A stretch of DNA of 64,000 nt from Cephalotrichum gorgonifer (Eukaryota; Ascomycota; Sordariomycetes; Microascales; Microascaceae). Made by a program: the position numbers and the translations under genes. Positions 20,601 to 32,595 of this stretch are shown here, piece after piece. Under the pieces are notes generated by a model that saw only the letters and a list, made by a program, of their open reading frames with translations, was not told where the DNA came from and did not search any database. The number at the start of each line of letters is the position of its first letter. Position 1 is the first letter of the stretch. Location of the stretch: the NCBI GenBank assembly GCA_900312665.1, contig ONZQ02000001.1, positions 1,144,338 to 1,208,337 of the forward strand. The letters run 5' to 3'.

Positions 20601-23600
20601 ACAACCTCGAACACGGTGGCGATGCTCGGAAGGAGCCTCCCGGATCGACTTTTTTGTCGCATCAAACTCCGATGACTCCGCTGTCACTGTGTTAGTTACT
20701 CGTACTTCGCGAACTACTCTCGATAGCTTCCCTCGCCGGTAGACGAGGGCTAACGGTCAACGGCGCCAAGTTGCCAGTAGCTAGCGCTGGGTCCGTCTCC
20801 GAACGCGATGGCGGCGAAACTGATTTTTTTTTATCCAAACGAGAAAGTGAACAATCGTCACATATGCAGATCGGATCGATCCCAATCGCACAAGTATGAC
20901 TAAGTGGATAATGTGCCCCTGCCGCTGACAGGGTGACAAGGATCGTTGGTCAGCCAGCCAGCAGCTAGCTTCCGGGCGGACGGTGGGTGGGCGGTGCGGA
21001 ATCCGCAGAAGCAAGCTTGTCTTCCGTTCCCGACGTCCGAGGCATGCAGTGCAACAGGATATGGCTTGCATTATGGAACCGCCCATGGAGCTCTGTTGCT
21101 GGGGGGGAGGCATAAAGTGACGTATATTTACAGAAATATGTATATCGCATCGTCACTGCTACAGCCACAGGAGAAGTTCGCATTCGCAAAGCAGAATTGC
21201 GATAGAGGTCAAACAACTACAGAGTACAATAGCATGCTTTTAACCTTCTCCTCATCCTCGATCTCAATAGTCAAAACTCACATGGTCGGAAAAGCTCCCG
21301 AAACCCCGTTAACAACCTCTGACTCTCGTACTACATTATTCCCCCCTTTTGCGATTTATCTTTTTCTGAGCTTCCTATTCCGATCTTAGTGTGGCCACTC
21401 TGTCGCATCGTATCGCGACGATCTCGGCCAAAAGAGGGAATAGGAACAATATGCGAGAGGAAAGGAAACTTGGATCCTCCGGATAGAGCAAGGAGCTGCT
21501 CCAAAACGGGAGAGCTGGGGGTGGGTCCCTGTCGAAGCAAGGTTTTGGACCTCTCTCGGTTGCCCCGTTTGGAAGGCCTATGGGGATGGATGGAGGGATA
21601 CTTGTCCCCTTTTGTTGCAGGCGGGAAATTCTCACGGGACAATCGGCCGCACGTCTGCGGGCTTTCCTTACCGTCCTCCGCCACCCCGGTGAGAAGGTGA
21701 AGGGCTGGGATTACTTGTACCTAGGGTGGTGGGAATAACTTCGAACTTTGATACAAGTACTAAAAGTAAGGAAGAGGGCAAAGCGACAAGCGAAGATGAC
21801 ATTAGGCAGGAGGGGTGGGACCGTGGTGCCCTCGGACCATCGTTGGCCTGCCAAACCCCAAGCATACATATTGTACCCCCCCTGTATTATGTAACCCCAT
21901 GTGTGCTTAAATCCCCAAAGACAGCTCTTGACATGCACATGCGCTGCATAGCGGCGGGGGCTGCATAGCAAGTGTATGTGGATAAGGCATTCCATGCATA
22001 GATAGCTACGGGCAAGGACCAGTACAAGTACAAGGATATCTGTACTACGTACGTACTAAAGTAATGCTTGTAATACTTTGTTTACCCCAGACGTGCAGGA
22101 CGAGGGTTTGCGATAGATCTAGAAGCAAGCGAACACCGTTCCGACACTCCATGGCCACGTCCGCCGTGGTGTCCTCCGTGGTCTTCTCCGTGCCTTCTTC
22201 CGTGTGCTCCGGACAGGTCGTGTGATTCCCCCCCCCCTCCAGGCTGAGCCCCCTTCCCCTCTCTCGATCCTTACTCTCGCTTCCCCGGGGTTACCCATAC
22301 GAGCCAAGGGGGAAAACGGAGCCAAGGCACGAACGAACTACGTAGTACGCACATGGACTCATCGGACCCAAGCTACCCCGGCTCGCAGCGTCGCAAGGGG
22401 CGATGACATCGATCCCGTTTTGGGACAACCCCCCTCCCCGTGCACCCTCACACGGCTGATAGGCGCTGAAAAAATCTCCAACGGAACCAAAATACGGTAA
22501 CCAAGGGGGTTTCGAAATTCAAGCTCGGGGAGATCGCTACCAGATACGGACCATGGATGCGACGTGCGGAATGGTGAGTGCTACCATAGAGGGGGAGACC
22601 GAGTTCTGGGCATCTTACTGGTTGGCCTTCCGGGGAGAGGGGGCGATGAGCGCTTAGCTCCTTCCGAATTACAGCCTTTTTTCAGCTTACGGTGTCCCTT
22701 GTTATTGACATATAGAGTCAAGCGTGAGGGGAAATGTCGCCTCTCGATTCCTGCTGCTGACGCCGAGGTCAATTCCGAAGGGGGGCTGGGCTGGGCATGT
22801 CCTGCCTCGAGATTGACCGAGCAGCTTTTCACCGGACGATCCTTTCTTGTATTTGACTCAATTCAGGAGCTTACGGCTACTACTCTATTACAAGCTCTTC
22901 TCCGGGTAGCGTAGTGACAGCAAGGATGGGTGGGGTGAAGATGGTTACCAAGAGAAGAAGAAAAAAGGCCCCGGCGTGTCAGGTATAACACGCGATGTTA
23001 TTCCCCGTGCGCACGGCACGGTCGTGGGAACTTCATAACGGAACGGGCATATACGTCGTAGTCATCTAACATGGAAGATTATTGGTGTGAGTCTCGTCCG
23101 GTGTGTTCGTCTTGCTGCATGCACGGCACAGGTCAGTCCACAGTCCGCGTGTTGGCACGTGCCGTGCCAACGCGACCTTGTTTACTTTGTGTCCCAAAAC
23201 GACGCCCGACAAACACCTTTCATCTCTCTGATACGATACGATCCATCCACCCCCTCCCTTTCTTTTGTAATTCAGGAGATAAGCCCTACGAGCGGACATC
23301 GTGTCATCCGATCAGTTTCTCTCGATTTATCGAGTAAGAACAAAGAAACGTGCCAAGAAAAAAAAACAATAGTGGGTTTCTTCGATCTCACTCCTCTCAA
23401 GCGAAAAAAGGGTGGTATCCCAATTTAGTCACATTCCTCGAACTTCTTCCCACTCTGACGGATGCGGTTTTTTTGACACCTCTGGGCCACCGAGGCCAGG
23501 CCCGCGCGCCAAACCATAGAACCCCGGTCCGTCTGGCTCGTCTGAATGGTCCAAGGGCCTGCTCACGGGCCCGCCTGGCCAGGGGATACCCCGGCACCCC

Positions 23601-26223
23601 CCACCCACTCATAGGGCAGAGCGAGGGAGGTACTTGCAAGGAACGGACGGACGGACGGGATATCCTTCTCACCTTGGCCTGAATGCTAGTTATTGCTATC
23701 ACCGTAAGCCCATCATCCACCGGCGAATCGCGAACGGCGGGCTTGAGCGAGACTTTCCTCGACTCAATCCGTAATCGCCAGGGCTGGAGGGAAACGTATC
23801 CCCTCCCTTTGCGGTGTCGCCGGAAATGGTTGCTGGCGTCAAGGTTCTGTCACCCTTTCCCAGATCGAGCTAGGAAAGGTGTGGATGTGCGTAATTCGTT
23901 TTGGGCAGTGCTGATCGAAATGATGCGCGGGTTCCACAAAACCCAGCCCAGACAAGACTTGGGGATGGGATGGGAATGGGGATGGGGGGATGGGATGTGG
24001 GGGAGGCATGACCTGATGTTCACTCAGCCTAGAGGCAAGCGTTTCAAGAGACTCGGTAATACCACGCTGCAAGAAGCGCCGCCTCCCCGGTGTGCCAGTC
24101 TTATTACGAGGGGCTTTGAAGATGCTATTCATGGCACATAATCGACATACCTGCCGGTTGCATGTGTGGGAAGCGAGGTCGTCAGCTCAGCACGAGCAAA
24201 CCCCGCTGTCCCGCCCGTCTCCGGCCCAGCAACCCTCTTGTTTACGGAGATGGGCACGAGACATCATACGCAGCATCGTCGACCACGAACTTAGATCCAA
24301 ACTCGCCGCGATCTGCGAATCCAAGGAACCAGATCGATCGCCGCTTCGAGAAACTTGAATATCGTATGCTCGTATTTCCCCCGGGATGTTTACCTCCCGC
24401 GATCGTCACCACCCCCTCCTCTTCCGACGAGCCCACCCCCCGTCGTCATGCGGAGCCTGATACTTGGACGCGTTTGAGAAAAAAAAAACCCGCCGCATAC
24501 TAGTATTATTCCTTTCGTGCTTCTTGGTCTGCATGTCGACGTAATCCGCTCGTACAAGTATGTACCCGACGATGCATACCGGAAGCTCAGGAAGCCTTGG
24601 GGACCTGGAAAAGAGGGGTAGCTTCGCCTCCGCCCCTCTTTCTCGGGACCAAACCCTGATTCAGACGGAAAGTCCGTCAAAAATGCTCCTTCCCACCAAT
24701 TGAGCACCTCCCTCCCCCCCCTTTCGTCGCTTTTTCCTTTTCTCCAGTTCGATTTTCCTAGTTCTTAGCGCCCCTCATCTCACCGCCCTTTACGCTCCCC
24801 CCCTTCCCACCCCTCACCTGAGTGCGTGCTTCCGTCCTGTGCTGAGCTTTCTTCCGTTTTGAGAGGTGTGGTGGGGAGGGGGGGGGGGGAGAGGGAAGCA
24901 AGGACCAAGTGGAGTTGAGGTGGAGTAAACACGACACGCCAAGAACGTGTATGTAAACAAAGCAAACAAGAAAAAAACGCGGTCGAAAAGACCCCCACTA
25001 GACGGGGATGCGTGACACGGGGTCACGTGCATCCGCGGAAAGGATCTCTCTTGGTGCGACCTTGGCCCTTGTCGTCGCTACATTGATGTCCGAGCAACGA
25101 TGGCGTCGCGACGCGTCAATGGACGATGGACTCGTAGCATCGTGGCTAACTATCTCGAGAGAAAAAAAAGGAGGCTCGCTAATATTAAGAAGACGTCTTA
25201 TTTGCCCGTTTATTAATATTAACTAGGTATATTGATGATAACACATACGACTATACGAAGAAAAAAGTGCAATGAAAAGTACATGTAGCGAGAGACAACC
25301 CCCTATTTAGGATATGTTCTGCAACACTCTGCCCTTCCATTATTACTTTCATTTGACTTTTATCTTCATTTCAACCTTGCCCCGTTCGTGAATCCATGTG
25401 GCGATTAGCGCGGGTAGGTAATACCCCGTCTCATGCTCCAAAACTCGAACACGTCCCGAGAAGTAAGGTCTCACCCACGCCTTCATCTCGCTTTCCAACT
25501 TGATTCTGAATTGGAAGCTGGAGGAAGCTTCAGTCCCCCCCGCCTTAGGTCCCAGACAGGGTCTCGCGAAACCCCACGGAATATCCGCACACATCTTCAC
25601 ACATCGCCATGTAACACGTGTTCGGACCCCTCCGCCTAGTCTTACTACCAGCGAGACATACCACTCGTATATCCATGGCTCGCGAGGAGAAAGTAAAACC
25701 TCTTCGCGCTACTCACCCGTATTCGCGAGCGGTACTAAGAGTGAAGAAAGAGCCGCCAACCACTCACCAGCCGCGCCCGGACGTCACGAGAGAAACATGT
25801 CCGAGACTTGGGTCCCCGAGAACGGGAAACAGCCACGCACGACTGAGATGAAATATTTCATTCATGTCCCGTTCGATCTCTCCCGATGGGGACTGTCTCC
25901 TCTCCACGCCCGTGGTAGTATACACATGTCATCTCCTTATCTTGCGACATAGCTTGCAAAACCAGAAAGACAGCTGGAACTGTCTTCCTACATATCCCGT
26001 ATCCCCCCTTCAAGCTTGGCTTTTCTTTCGAATGAATGATGGTAGGTAGAGCAATCTCCGGACCGAATATATTGGACGGACCTGTTCCCATTTCCCTTCA
26101 ACTCCTGATCCCGTTTTTAAAACAAATGCAAAGAAAAATAATAGATGTGTAACAAATGATGAAAAAAAAAACCCCTTTGAAACTCCGCTTTATCACCACT
26201 CCCCCCTCCTCGGGCCCGCCTTG
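17644..26223. other. About 8.6 kb with no supported gene
   Basis: Many frames of 60-190 codons occur on both strands, but none shows a recognisable motif, sustained codon bias or plausible splicing. Content: TACTCGTA/TACTTGTA-type words (18681, 19122, 19755, 20697, 21712, 21752, 22023, 24553); a palindrome cluster at 23003-23171; CT-rich and A-rich tracts; a G-run near 24873-24892. It could hold a long 5' leader for cdc25, a non-coding transcript or lineage-specific small genes. Confidence 0.5.
23003..23173. promoter_or_regulatory. Cluster of CACG-core palindromes
   Basis: CCGTGCGCACGG (23005-23016) is a perfect 12-bp palindrome. GTTGGCACG-TGC-CGTGCCAAC (23151-23171) is a perfect 9-bp inverted repeat containing a CACGTG E-box (23156-23161). 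GCACGGCAC words lie between them. The arrangement suggests binding sites for a dimeric (for example bHLH-type) factor. No adjacent gene is evident. Confidence 0.35.
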
Positions 26224-27729
26224 TTACCTCGATCCCGAGTGGAAAACCGTATCGTAGTAATTCCGTAGGCCGGGGCACTCCGGCGGCGGGTTCACGACCC
26301 TGCACTTGGCGTTGATCAGCGTCTTGAACATCATCTCCTCGATGTCGAAGCCCGCCCTCTTGAATAGGTCCTTCTGGTCGCCCCACGTCCGCGTCAGCTT
26401 CCCGTCCTTGTCCCGCATATGGATGGGAGAGATGTCGTCGCCGAGGTCGAAGAAGTCCATCTTCCACAGGTTGTGGTGGATGAAGAGCGGCCTGGGCGGG
26501 ATGACCTTGTCGTCCTTGTCCTTCTTCGGCACCCCGGCGTGCTGCTCCGTGTACTTCTCCGTCTTGAGGTCGTCCACGGGGTCGTGCTGCACCATGGCCG
26601 CCGTGTGCAGCGTGTCGTTGATCCACCGCCCAACGATGCCGTTGCTCTGCCTCACGTTGTAGAAGGGCTTCTCCAGTGCCAGGGCCGCGTGCAGGAAGGT
26701 CTCCTTGTCGCCCTCGCCGTGGGCACCCTGGGTGAGGAGCTTGTAGTACAGGTCCGGGCCGTACCAGTTGTAGTAGGCCGCGAGGAGGAGCGTCTCCGTG
26801 TGCATCTCCTTGTTGAACATGAGGATCCCCGACTCGGAGCTGCGGCGCTCCATGACGGGGCCGTTCTTGGTGCCGGTGATGTCGAAGAACAGCCACGAGA
26901 CGGTGGACACCCAGAAGTCGGGCCAGGTGATCATGCCGGTGGACTTGTACGGCTCCTCCTCGAAGACGAAGGCGGGGTCGTAGATGGGCCAGGCGTCGGC
27001 GTCGAGGAAGAGGACGTGCTGGAAGGGCGAGAAGAGGATGGACAGGATCTTGTACTGGTACTGCGAGACCGTGCCCTTGCCGATCAGGTCCTCCATGACG
27101 AGGCACTCGGCGTTGAGGCGGGCAAACGTCACCTCGCAGAGCTCGGCGTCGTACTCGTCGTGGGTGTCGATGAAGACCTGGACCGGAAGCTTGGTCCCCG
27201 TGCGGCGGAGGAGCAAGAGCGACGTCAGGGCGATGTGGGTGTACTTGCCGCCCGCGCCCATCACGATCCCCCGCGTACCCTTCCAGTAGGGCGTGATGCT
27301 CGCGAGCTTGGATATCTTCCCCTTGTAGGTCGTGAAGTGCGTTCGCATCGACTGGATCTGCGCCGTGGTCATGGCCAGGTGGTTCTCGCGCTCCCGCTCG
27401 CCGGGGTAATCTGAGTTGGGGTCGAGGTATTCGCCGCTGGGGCCGCCGTCGCCCTCGACAAGCTCAATCTTCTTGACCCCGATGTCCCCGTGGGTGAGGG
27501 CCGAGTGCAGCTCCTTCCAGAGATTCTTCATCTTCTGGCCAGAGAGGAACTGGACGGCGACGCTGCGGTCGGGCCGCGCCGGGATGGGGACCTGGCCGAT
27601 CTCACTGGCGGGCGGCGCCTCCGTCATGTAGGAGTTGGTGGAGCTGAAGGTGCCCCTCAGGTAGAGGAACAGAACGATCGGGACGATGACGAGGGGCCAT
27701 ACGGCCTTCCGCCGCGCCGGGAAGAGCAT
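26224..27729 (-). CDS. GT71-family mannosyltransferase (Mnn2/Mnn5-like)
   Basis: Golgi type II membrane glycosyltransferase that adds mannose from GDP-mannose to N- or O-linked glycans or cell-wall mannans. The single exon of 501 residues is close to the family's usual size. The short basic cytosolic start MLFPARRK precedes a signal anchor at about residues 10-25 (VWPLVIVPIVLFLYL), then a Ser/Pro stem. The catalytic domain begins near YWKGTRGIVMGAGGKY (148-163). The metal-binding DxD is LDADAWP (Asp243, Asp245). Other family blocks are LPVQVFIDT, ESGILMFNKEMHTETLLLAAYYN, DKETFLHAALAL and PLFIHHNLWKMD. Choice between alpha-1,2 and alpha-1,3 linkage is inference; the Mnn2-like layout favours alpha-1,2. 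The ATG at 27729 is the only one giving the signal anchor. Confidence 0.9.
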   Translation of the reverse strand: MLFPARRKAVWPLVIVPIVLFLYLRGTFSSTNSYMTEAPPASEIGQVPIPARPDRSVAVQFLSGQKMKNLWKELHSALTHGDIGVKKIELVEGDGGPSGEYLDPNSDYPGERERENHLAMTTAQIQSMRTHFTTYKGKISKLASITPYWKGTRGIVMGAGGKYTHIALTSLLLLRRTGTKLPVQVFIDTHDEYDAELCEVTFARLNAECLVMEDLIGKGTVSQYQYKILSILFSPFQHVLFLDADAWPIYDPAFVFEEEPYKSTGMITWPDFWVSTVSWLFFDITGTKNGPVMERRSSESGILMFNKEMHTETLLLAAYYNWYGPDLYYKLLTQGAHGEGDKETFLHAALALEKPFYNVRQSNGIVGRWINDTLHTAAMVQHDPVDDLKTEKYTEQHAGVPKKDKDDKVIPPRPLFIHHNLWKMDFFDLGDDISPIHMRDKDGKLTRTWGDQKDLFKRAGFDIEEMMFKTLINAKCRVVNPPPECPGLRNYYDTVFHSGSR

Positions 27730-28882
27730 GGTTTCTGTGGGCTGTTCAGATTCTTGGGCGTGTAGAATCTAGAAGTGGGAGCGCCCCGGCAGTTGAGGGG
27801 GCGGGAAGATAGGATCAAAAGGACAAGGGCTAAGAAGAAAAAGAGATCGAAGGAGGGTAGAGAAGTGAAGTCCCAACGTTTGGGACGGTGGCAAAGTTCG
27901 AGACGTACCAGACGGAGGAGGGGCAGTGGGGGATCCGTCGAATGGTAATGGTGAAGGGCGATGTCTAGAAAGACCCCTTTTCGCCTCAATCACGGTCGGA
28001 AATTTTATGGGTACATGTATTAAGGTACAAGCATTTAGGGGACTGGTTTGCGTCTTAGCTCTTGGGAGGTTGCGTAACCTGTTCCAGCAACCGATCTTTG
28101 ATAAGCTGTTGCGGACAGGACAGGGGGTTCCTTCCAATCGGACCAATCTTTGTTATCCCAGCACGTGCTTGCTTACCTTGGGATGATCGACATAAGAAAA
28201 AAAAAGAATTCGCAAAACCGGACCTAAAACAACCAATTTCATCAAAAGCCCGCCGAGGGTCGAGTATCGAATGCTGGATCCGTATAAGTACGGATATGAC
28301 GCAAACATCCCCCCTGTGACGTGGCTATATACCTTTTTTTCTTTTAAGTTGAACGAAGTGTTTCCCGTGTCCATTGAGTAGGACGCTATTGCTTTAGCGA
28401 CTCCTCCCAACCTAGCGCAATTTACATAGGGCGAATGTACTACGTATGCTTGTAACATTACGTATACGTTCTCTAATGAATCCAGATCCGGATCACCCTC
28501 TTCGTAAATACCGAAGCCACCCACCCACCTCCTTTTACTCCGATGAAGAATGCATCCGTTTCGGGCCTTGACGCTATTATTGCCAATGTGCCCCGGGTTC
28601 TTCATCGGCCCGCCTTTTATATTGCGTAGCCGCGACCCGGTTCTTCTGTGGGTATAATTTCCCGAGCTTTTTTTTATGATAATTTTAAGGCACGACTACA
28701 CACACATCTGGATGTCCTCGTTTCAAACGTCATTCATATTGAAACGAACAGCTAGAGCGAAAGGGATAATAGTATTCTAAACATCCTAACACGCCATTCG
28801 TGTATATTCGAGTATGAAACAGTATATACGTCGGAGATAAGCCGTCCTTGGAACTCCCGTTCACAAACAACACCCCCTTCCC
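27730..28882. other. Intergenic; no gene recognised
   Basis: Upstream region of the GT71 gene and downstream region of POL5. The sequence beyond about 28000 is AT-richer with no convincing frame. Nothing else recognised. Confidence 0.5.
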
Positions 28883-31800
28883 TTACGTCTGTTCCGTCCC
28901 ATTACACACACTCTGCTGGTACCCCGTCCACGTCTCGAAAAAGCTCTTGTGCAGCTTCCTCCTCTTCCCCTTCATCTCCCCCTCCAACCTCTCGTGCATC
29001 CTATTCAGCTCGCCGATCTTGTCCTTGTCCGTCGCCACCACGGCCGCCGCGACCGTCAGACACGCCATCGACGCCCCCTTTGCGAACTTCGCCGAGTCCC
29101 TGCTCCCCATCTCATCGTGTATCGCCTCCAGCACGGCCAGGTTCTCCTTCACGTCTGTCCCGTTGCTCTCCTCCACCCACCGTTTCCTCTCCTTGAGGAA
29201 GCGCTTGCGGTAGCGGGTCAGGATGTCGACGGTGCGCGCGCGGAGGTCCGACGACGAGGTTCTGGCCATGAGAGCCACAAGGCTAGGGAAGGTGGGGAAG
29301 ATGACGGTGGTGTTGCGGGGTTGGCTCTGGAGATAGGCCTCCACGAGGTCAATGATCCTGCTCTTGAAGTTCAGGACGAAAGTCTTCGCCTCCTTGGCTT
29401 CAGCTGTGTCGGCACCGGCCCCACTCAAGTGCTTGAAGGCTGCGACGAGAGTGTCATCCATAGCCATCATTTCGGAGTCGGACATGTCGGATCCAAGTCC
29501 ATCATCCTCTTCATCCTCCTCCTCTTCCTTCTTCTCCTCCTCCTTCTCCGCCTTCTTTCCGTTGTGCTTCGGCTTCTTCTTCTCCTTCTCTGCCTCCATG
29601 TCCTGAAGATGAGACCCGAGCGCCTTAAGAAGTTGGGCGTGCTCANNNNNNNNNNNNNNNNNNNNCCATGTCCTGAAGATGAGACCCGAGCGCCTTAAGA
29701 AGTTGGGCGTGCTCAAGCTCCATCTCATCATCGCTGCCGTCTTCCGACTCGTCATCTCCTACTTCCTCATCGTCCGACCCCTTGTCGCTGCCGGAATCAT
29801 CCTCCCCGTCATCGGAATCGTCGCCGGCGTTGATATCCTCCAGTAGTTGACTGTAGCCAGTCATGTCTTCCGAAAACTCAAGCCTCTCGACAAGCACCAG
29901 CATCGCCTCGGGGTCGAGCTTGGGAGCGAAGCACTCAAAGACGTGTTTCGCAACGAGCCTCCCAAGAGCCGACGGCCGGTGTACCATTGGCAACAGGACC
30001 TTGACGATCAGGATCTGCCACGTCTCCTGTCCCTCCTCGTTCTCGAAAGTCTCAGCAAATGTGTTGACTCCGGCAAGAAGGGTCTCTGCGCCAGTGGCTA
30101 GGCTGTAGACCTGGAATAGCGCAACGGCATGGAGCAGGGCAACCGCCTGTAGCACGTCGTCACCCTCGGGAAGAGCCTCCTGCTTCTTCAGGAGCCCCTT
30201 GAGCGACTTCAGCGCCTGCTTCTGTTGGCTAGCGACCTCCTCGTTCAGCTCGACGACGGAATCCGGCTTCATGCTCGCCACAGCTTGGCAAATATGATCG
30301 AACTTTCCGGTCGCACGGCTGGCCTTTGCAAATGCCGACTCGATCTGAGTCTTGCAGGTAGCCTTGGCCGAGTCGCTCAACCCGTACCTAGATGTGACAT
30401 CGGCTCCGCCAAATGCTAGGGAGCATAGCTTCTCCATAGCCGCCGAGGAACCACTGCTGGCGAGGTAATACAGGTAGAGGATGTAGGAGTTGCCGGACGC
30501 CGATAGCCTGTCCTTGCCACCGCTAAAGAAAAGACGAAGGGATGTTAGAGAGAGTCATGATTTGACAAGGTGGAAATACATACCTGCCCTTCTTAAAGGG
30601 AGCTCCGAGTAACGACAAGACAGCCTTCGTATCTTCCGCCCGGGTGTGCTTCATGATCTTTTCGATCGTCTTGCTATGGGTCCTCTGTTCGAAATCGTAG
30701 CTTCCGTTGACTCCGAGCAGGCCCTGCAACAGGGGGAGTACACTCTTAGGCTCAGCGGCAGCGACATTTTCTATCACGGCAAGGGTTTCCATTGCAAGAG
30801 TGTGCAGATGACGGTCCTTGCGAGCAGCATGGTTCTGGAGGCAAGACATGAAGTTACGTGTGAAGATAGCCGGGGCGAGAGTCTTGTTTGCCGCGATCCC
30901 CTGCAGCATCCGCTGGAATATAAGGAAACCACGAGCCTTTTGCAGATCGGTAGCGTTCTTCGCGAAAAGATACTCTATGGGGGAGAGAAATAAATTAGTC
31001 ACCAAGGCGCAGGGACGATATTACGGATAGAACTCACCTTCCACAACCGGTGTCCAGATCGACATGAATTCCCGAAGGGAATCCTCGCCAATCTTGCCGA
31101 AGTAGGTGGCAAGTTTGCCCCAGACAAAGTGCAGTGGAGAAGTCCAGGTGGCCTTGCCATTGTCCGCAGCAGCCGAGGAGTTCTCGTTCAACACCTTCGT
31201 AGCACTGTCCTTGAGAAGCCCAGACAGACCAGGCGCGGACTTGTTGGAGACGGGCTTACTCCAAGTCTTGGATTTCAGGCTGGGGTGCTGTTGGAGCGCA
31301 GCAACCCATATAGCCAGACTCTCTGCGGACTTTGCGATAGACGTCTCGGAGACGGCATCGAGTGTAAAGCTGGCATCCTTCTCGCCAAGAGTCTGGACGC
31401 TGTCGGCAATTATCGAACCACACGCTTGCTGCAGCTGGGAGTTCTTGATTGCGAGCTCGAGCAGCAAGGGAAGAAGCTGGCGCCACCGCTGAGGGTCCTT
31501 CGATAGAATGTCTGATTGCACGAGGCACCTGACACCCAAAAGGCGCCCCATATCGTGATCATCTCCCGCGGTGGACTCATTAGCAAGAGTCGTATGGCGT
31601 ACGAGCGACGAAAGCAGCTCGTCGAACGACAAGCTGGGGTACTTCGAGTCCGTCAACGCTCGCTCGCCAACGAGTGCTGAAAAGACCTTGGATAGAACTC
31701 TGAAAGTTCCCTCCCTCGATACAGCATGTCCGGTTGTCAGGGCGGGGAACAGGTGCTGCTCCAGGTGCCTCTTAAATTCCACCTCGGTCAAATACGGCTC

Positions 31801-32064
31801 CTTGGGTTCCTCGTTTCCAGACTGGCCGACGAGAGCCTTGGATATAACCACCGACGCCCTGAGTTGGAGATCACGAGTCTTATGTCCTAACGCCTGGTAG
31901 AGCGCGAGCTCCTGCTGGTGGTCTTCGTAGTCCGGCTGGTCGGGGAAGAGGACGAAGTTGTCGAGGGCCTTGTACATCCCATCGCGAGGGTTCTTTGCGC
32001 GCCTCATGCGCTTGGTTGGTACCGCGGGGGCCTCCTCGCCGGAGGCGACACGCTTTTTGGCCAT
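28883..32064 (-). CDS. POL5: Pol5 / MYBBP1A-like nucleolar protein (broken by assembly artefact)
   Basis: Nucleolar HEAT-like repeat protein of the Pol5 ('DNA polymerase phi') family, needed for rRNA synthesis and 60S assembly rather than DNA replication. Exons 32064-31038, 30974-30584 and 30522-28883; introns 63 and 61 nt (GTGAGT and GTATGT donors). Family blocks in order: MGRLLGVRCLVQSDIL, SLAIWVAALQQHPSLK, SPLHFVWGKL, ARGFLIFQRMLQG, FTRNFMSCLQNHAARKDR. An acidic Asp/Glu-Ser tract and a Lys/Glu-rich region follow, and the C-terminus is basic. Within exon 3 a 20-N gap is flanked by identical 50-bp copies. These 70 bases shift the frame, and collapsing them restores one frame of about 995 residues. 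The start MAKKRVASGEE is basic, as expected for a nucleolar protein. Confidence 0.88.
29596..29715. other. False assembly gap: 50-bp duplicate around 20 N
   Basis: Bases 29596-29645 and 29666-29715 are identical 50-mers separated by 20 N (29646-29665). The two contig ends therefore overlap and should have been merged. The extra 70 bases (not a multiple of three) put the two halves of POL5 in different frames. Confidence 0.93.
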
Positions 32065-32595
32065 TGCAGTCGATTGTTGGGGGTTGACGGCGGTGTATAG
32101 GCGATGTTCCCCAAAAGTGAACTTGCAACGGGAATTTTGATTCTCACTCAGATAAGGGAAAAAAATGTTTCTATCGGCGGATTCTGCCAATGGGTGGGCT
32201 TGACCGCCTGTCATTTATGGTAGGCTAGTGTTAATGTACATTTATGCTCGTACCTCGAAGTGGGTGGGGTTTGGCGCAGCCCGTGACGGGTCGGTACCAG
32301 CTGTCAACCATGCGAACGGGGGTGGCCCAGAAGCTCCATGGTCTCCATCTGTGGCGAGTTCGTGCTCGTAAAGCCAAGGACGAGTACTTGTGACGATGAT
32401 AGTAAACCTCTCTGGAGCGCCGGATGGTCCAGCTCGTACAATTCTTCAAGACGGGGGAATGTATTTTAATTGCCTCAAAGCGTGGCGAACGTGCTTGTTC
32501 ATCACATCTAAGAACCCCATTCCTACACCCTTAACGTAGAATACAAGTACATACCCTCGTAACCTCGCAGGCAAAACGACGCTTCAGACACCCCC
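32065..32595. other. Intergenic between POL5 and PRE10
   Basis: About 530 bp between the start of POL5 and the stop of the upstream same-strand PRE10, so it should carry the POL5 promoter. A TACAAGTA word is at 32542. No other feature is clear. Confidence 0.5.

Noticed and set aside
26117..27106. 329-codon minus-strand frame overlapping the GT71 gene
   Set aside because: Arg/Pro/His-rich frame-shifted reading of the same exon with no family motif.
26419..27414. 331-codon plus-strand frame
   Set aside because: Antisense shadow of the GT71 mannosyltransferase; low-complexity Val/Glu/Gly typical of reversed GC3-rich codons. The same applies to 37962-38726 (antisense to ERJ5) and 28949-29698 (antisense to POL5).
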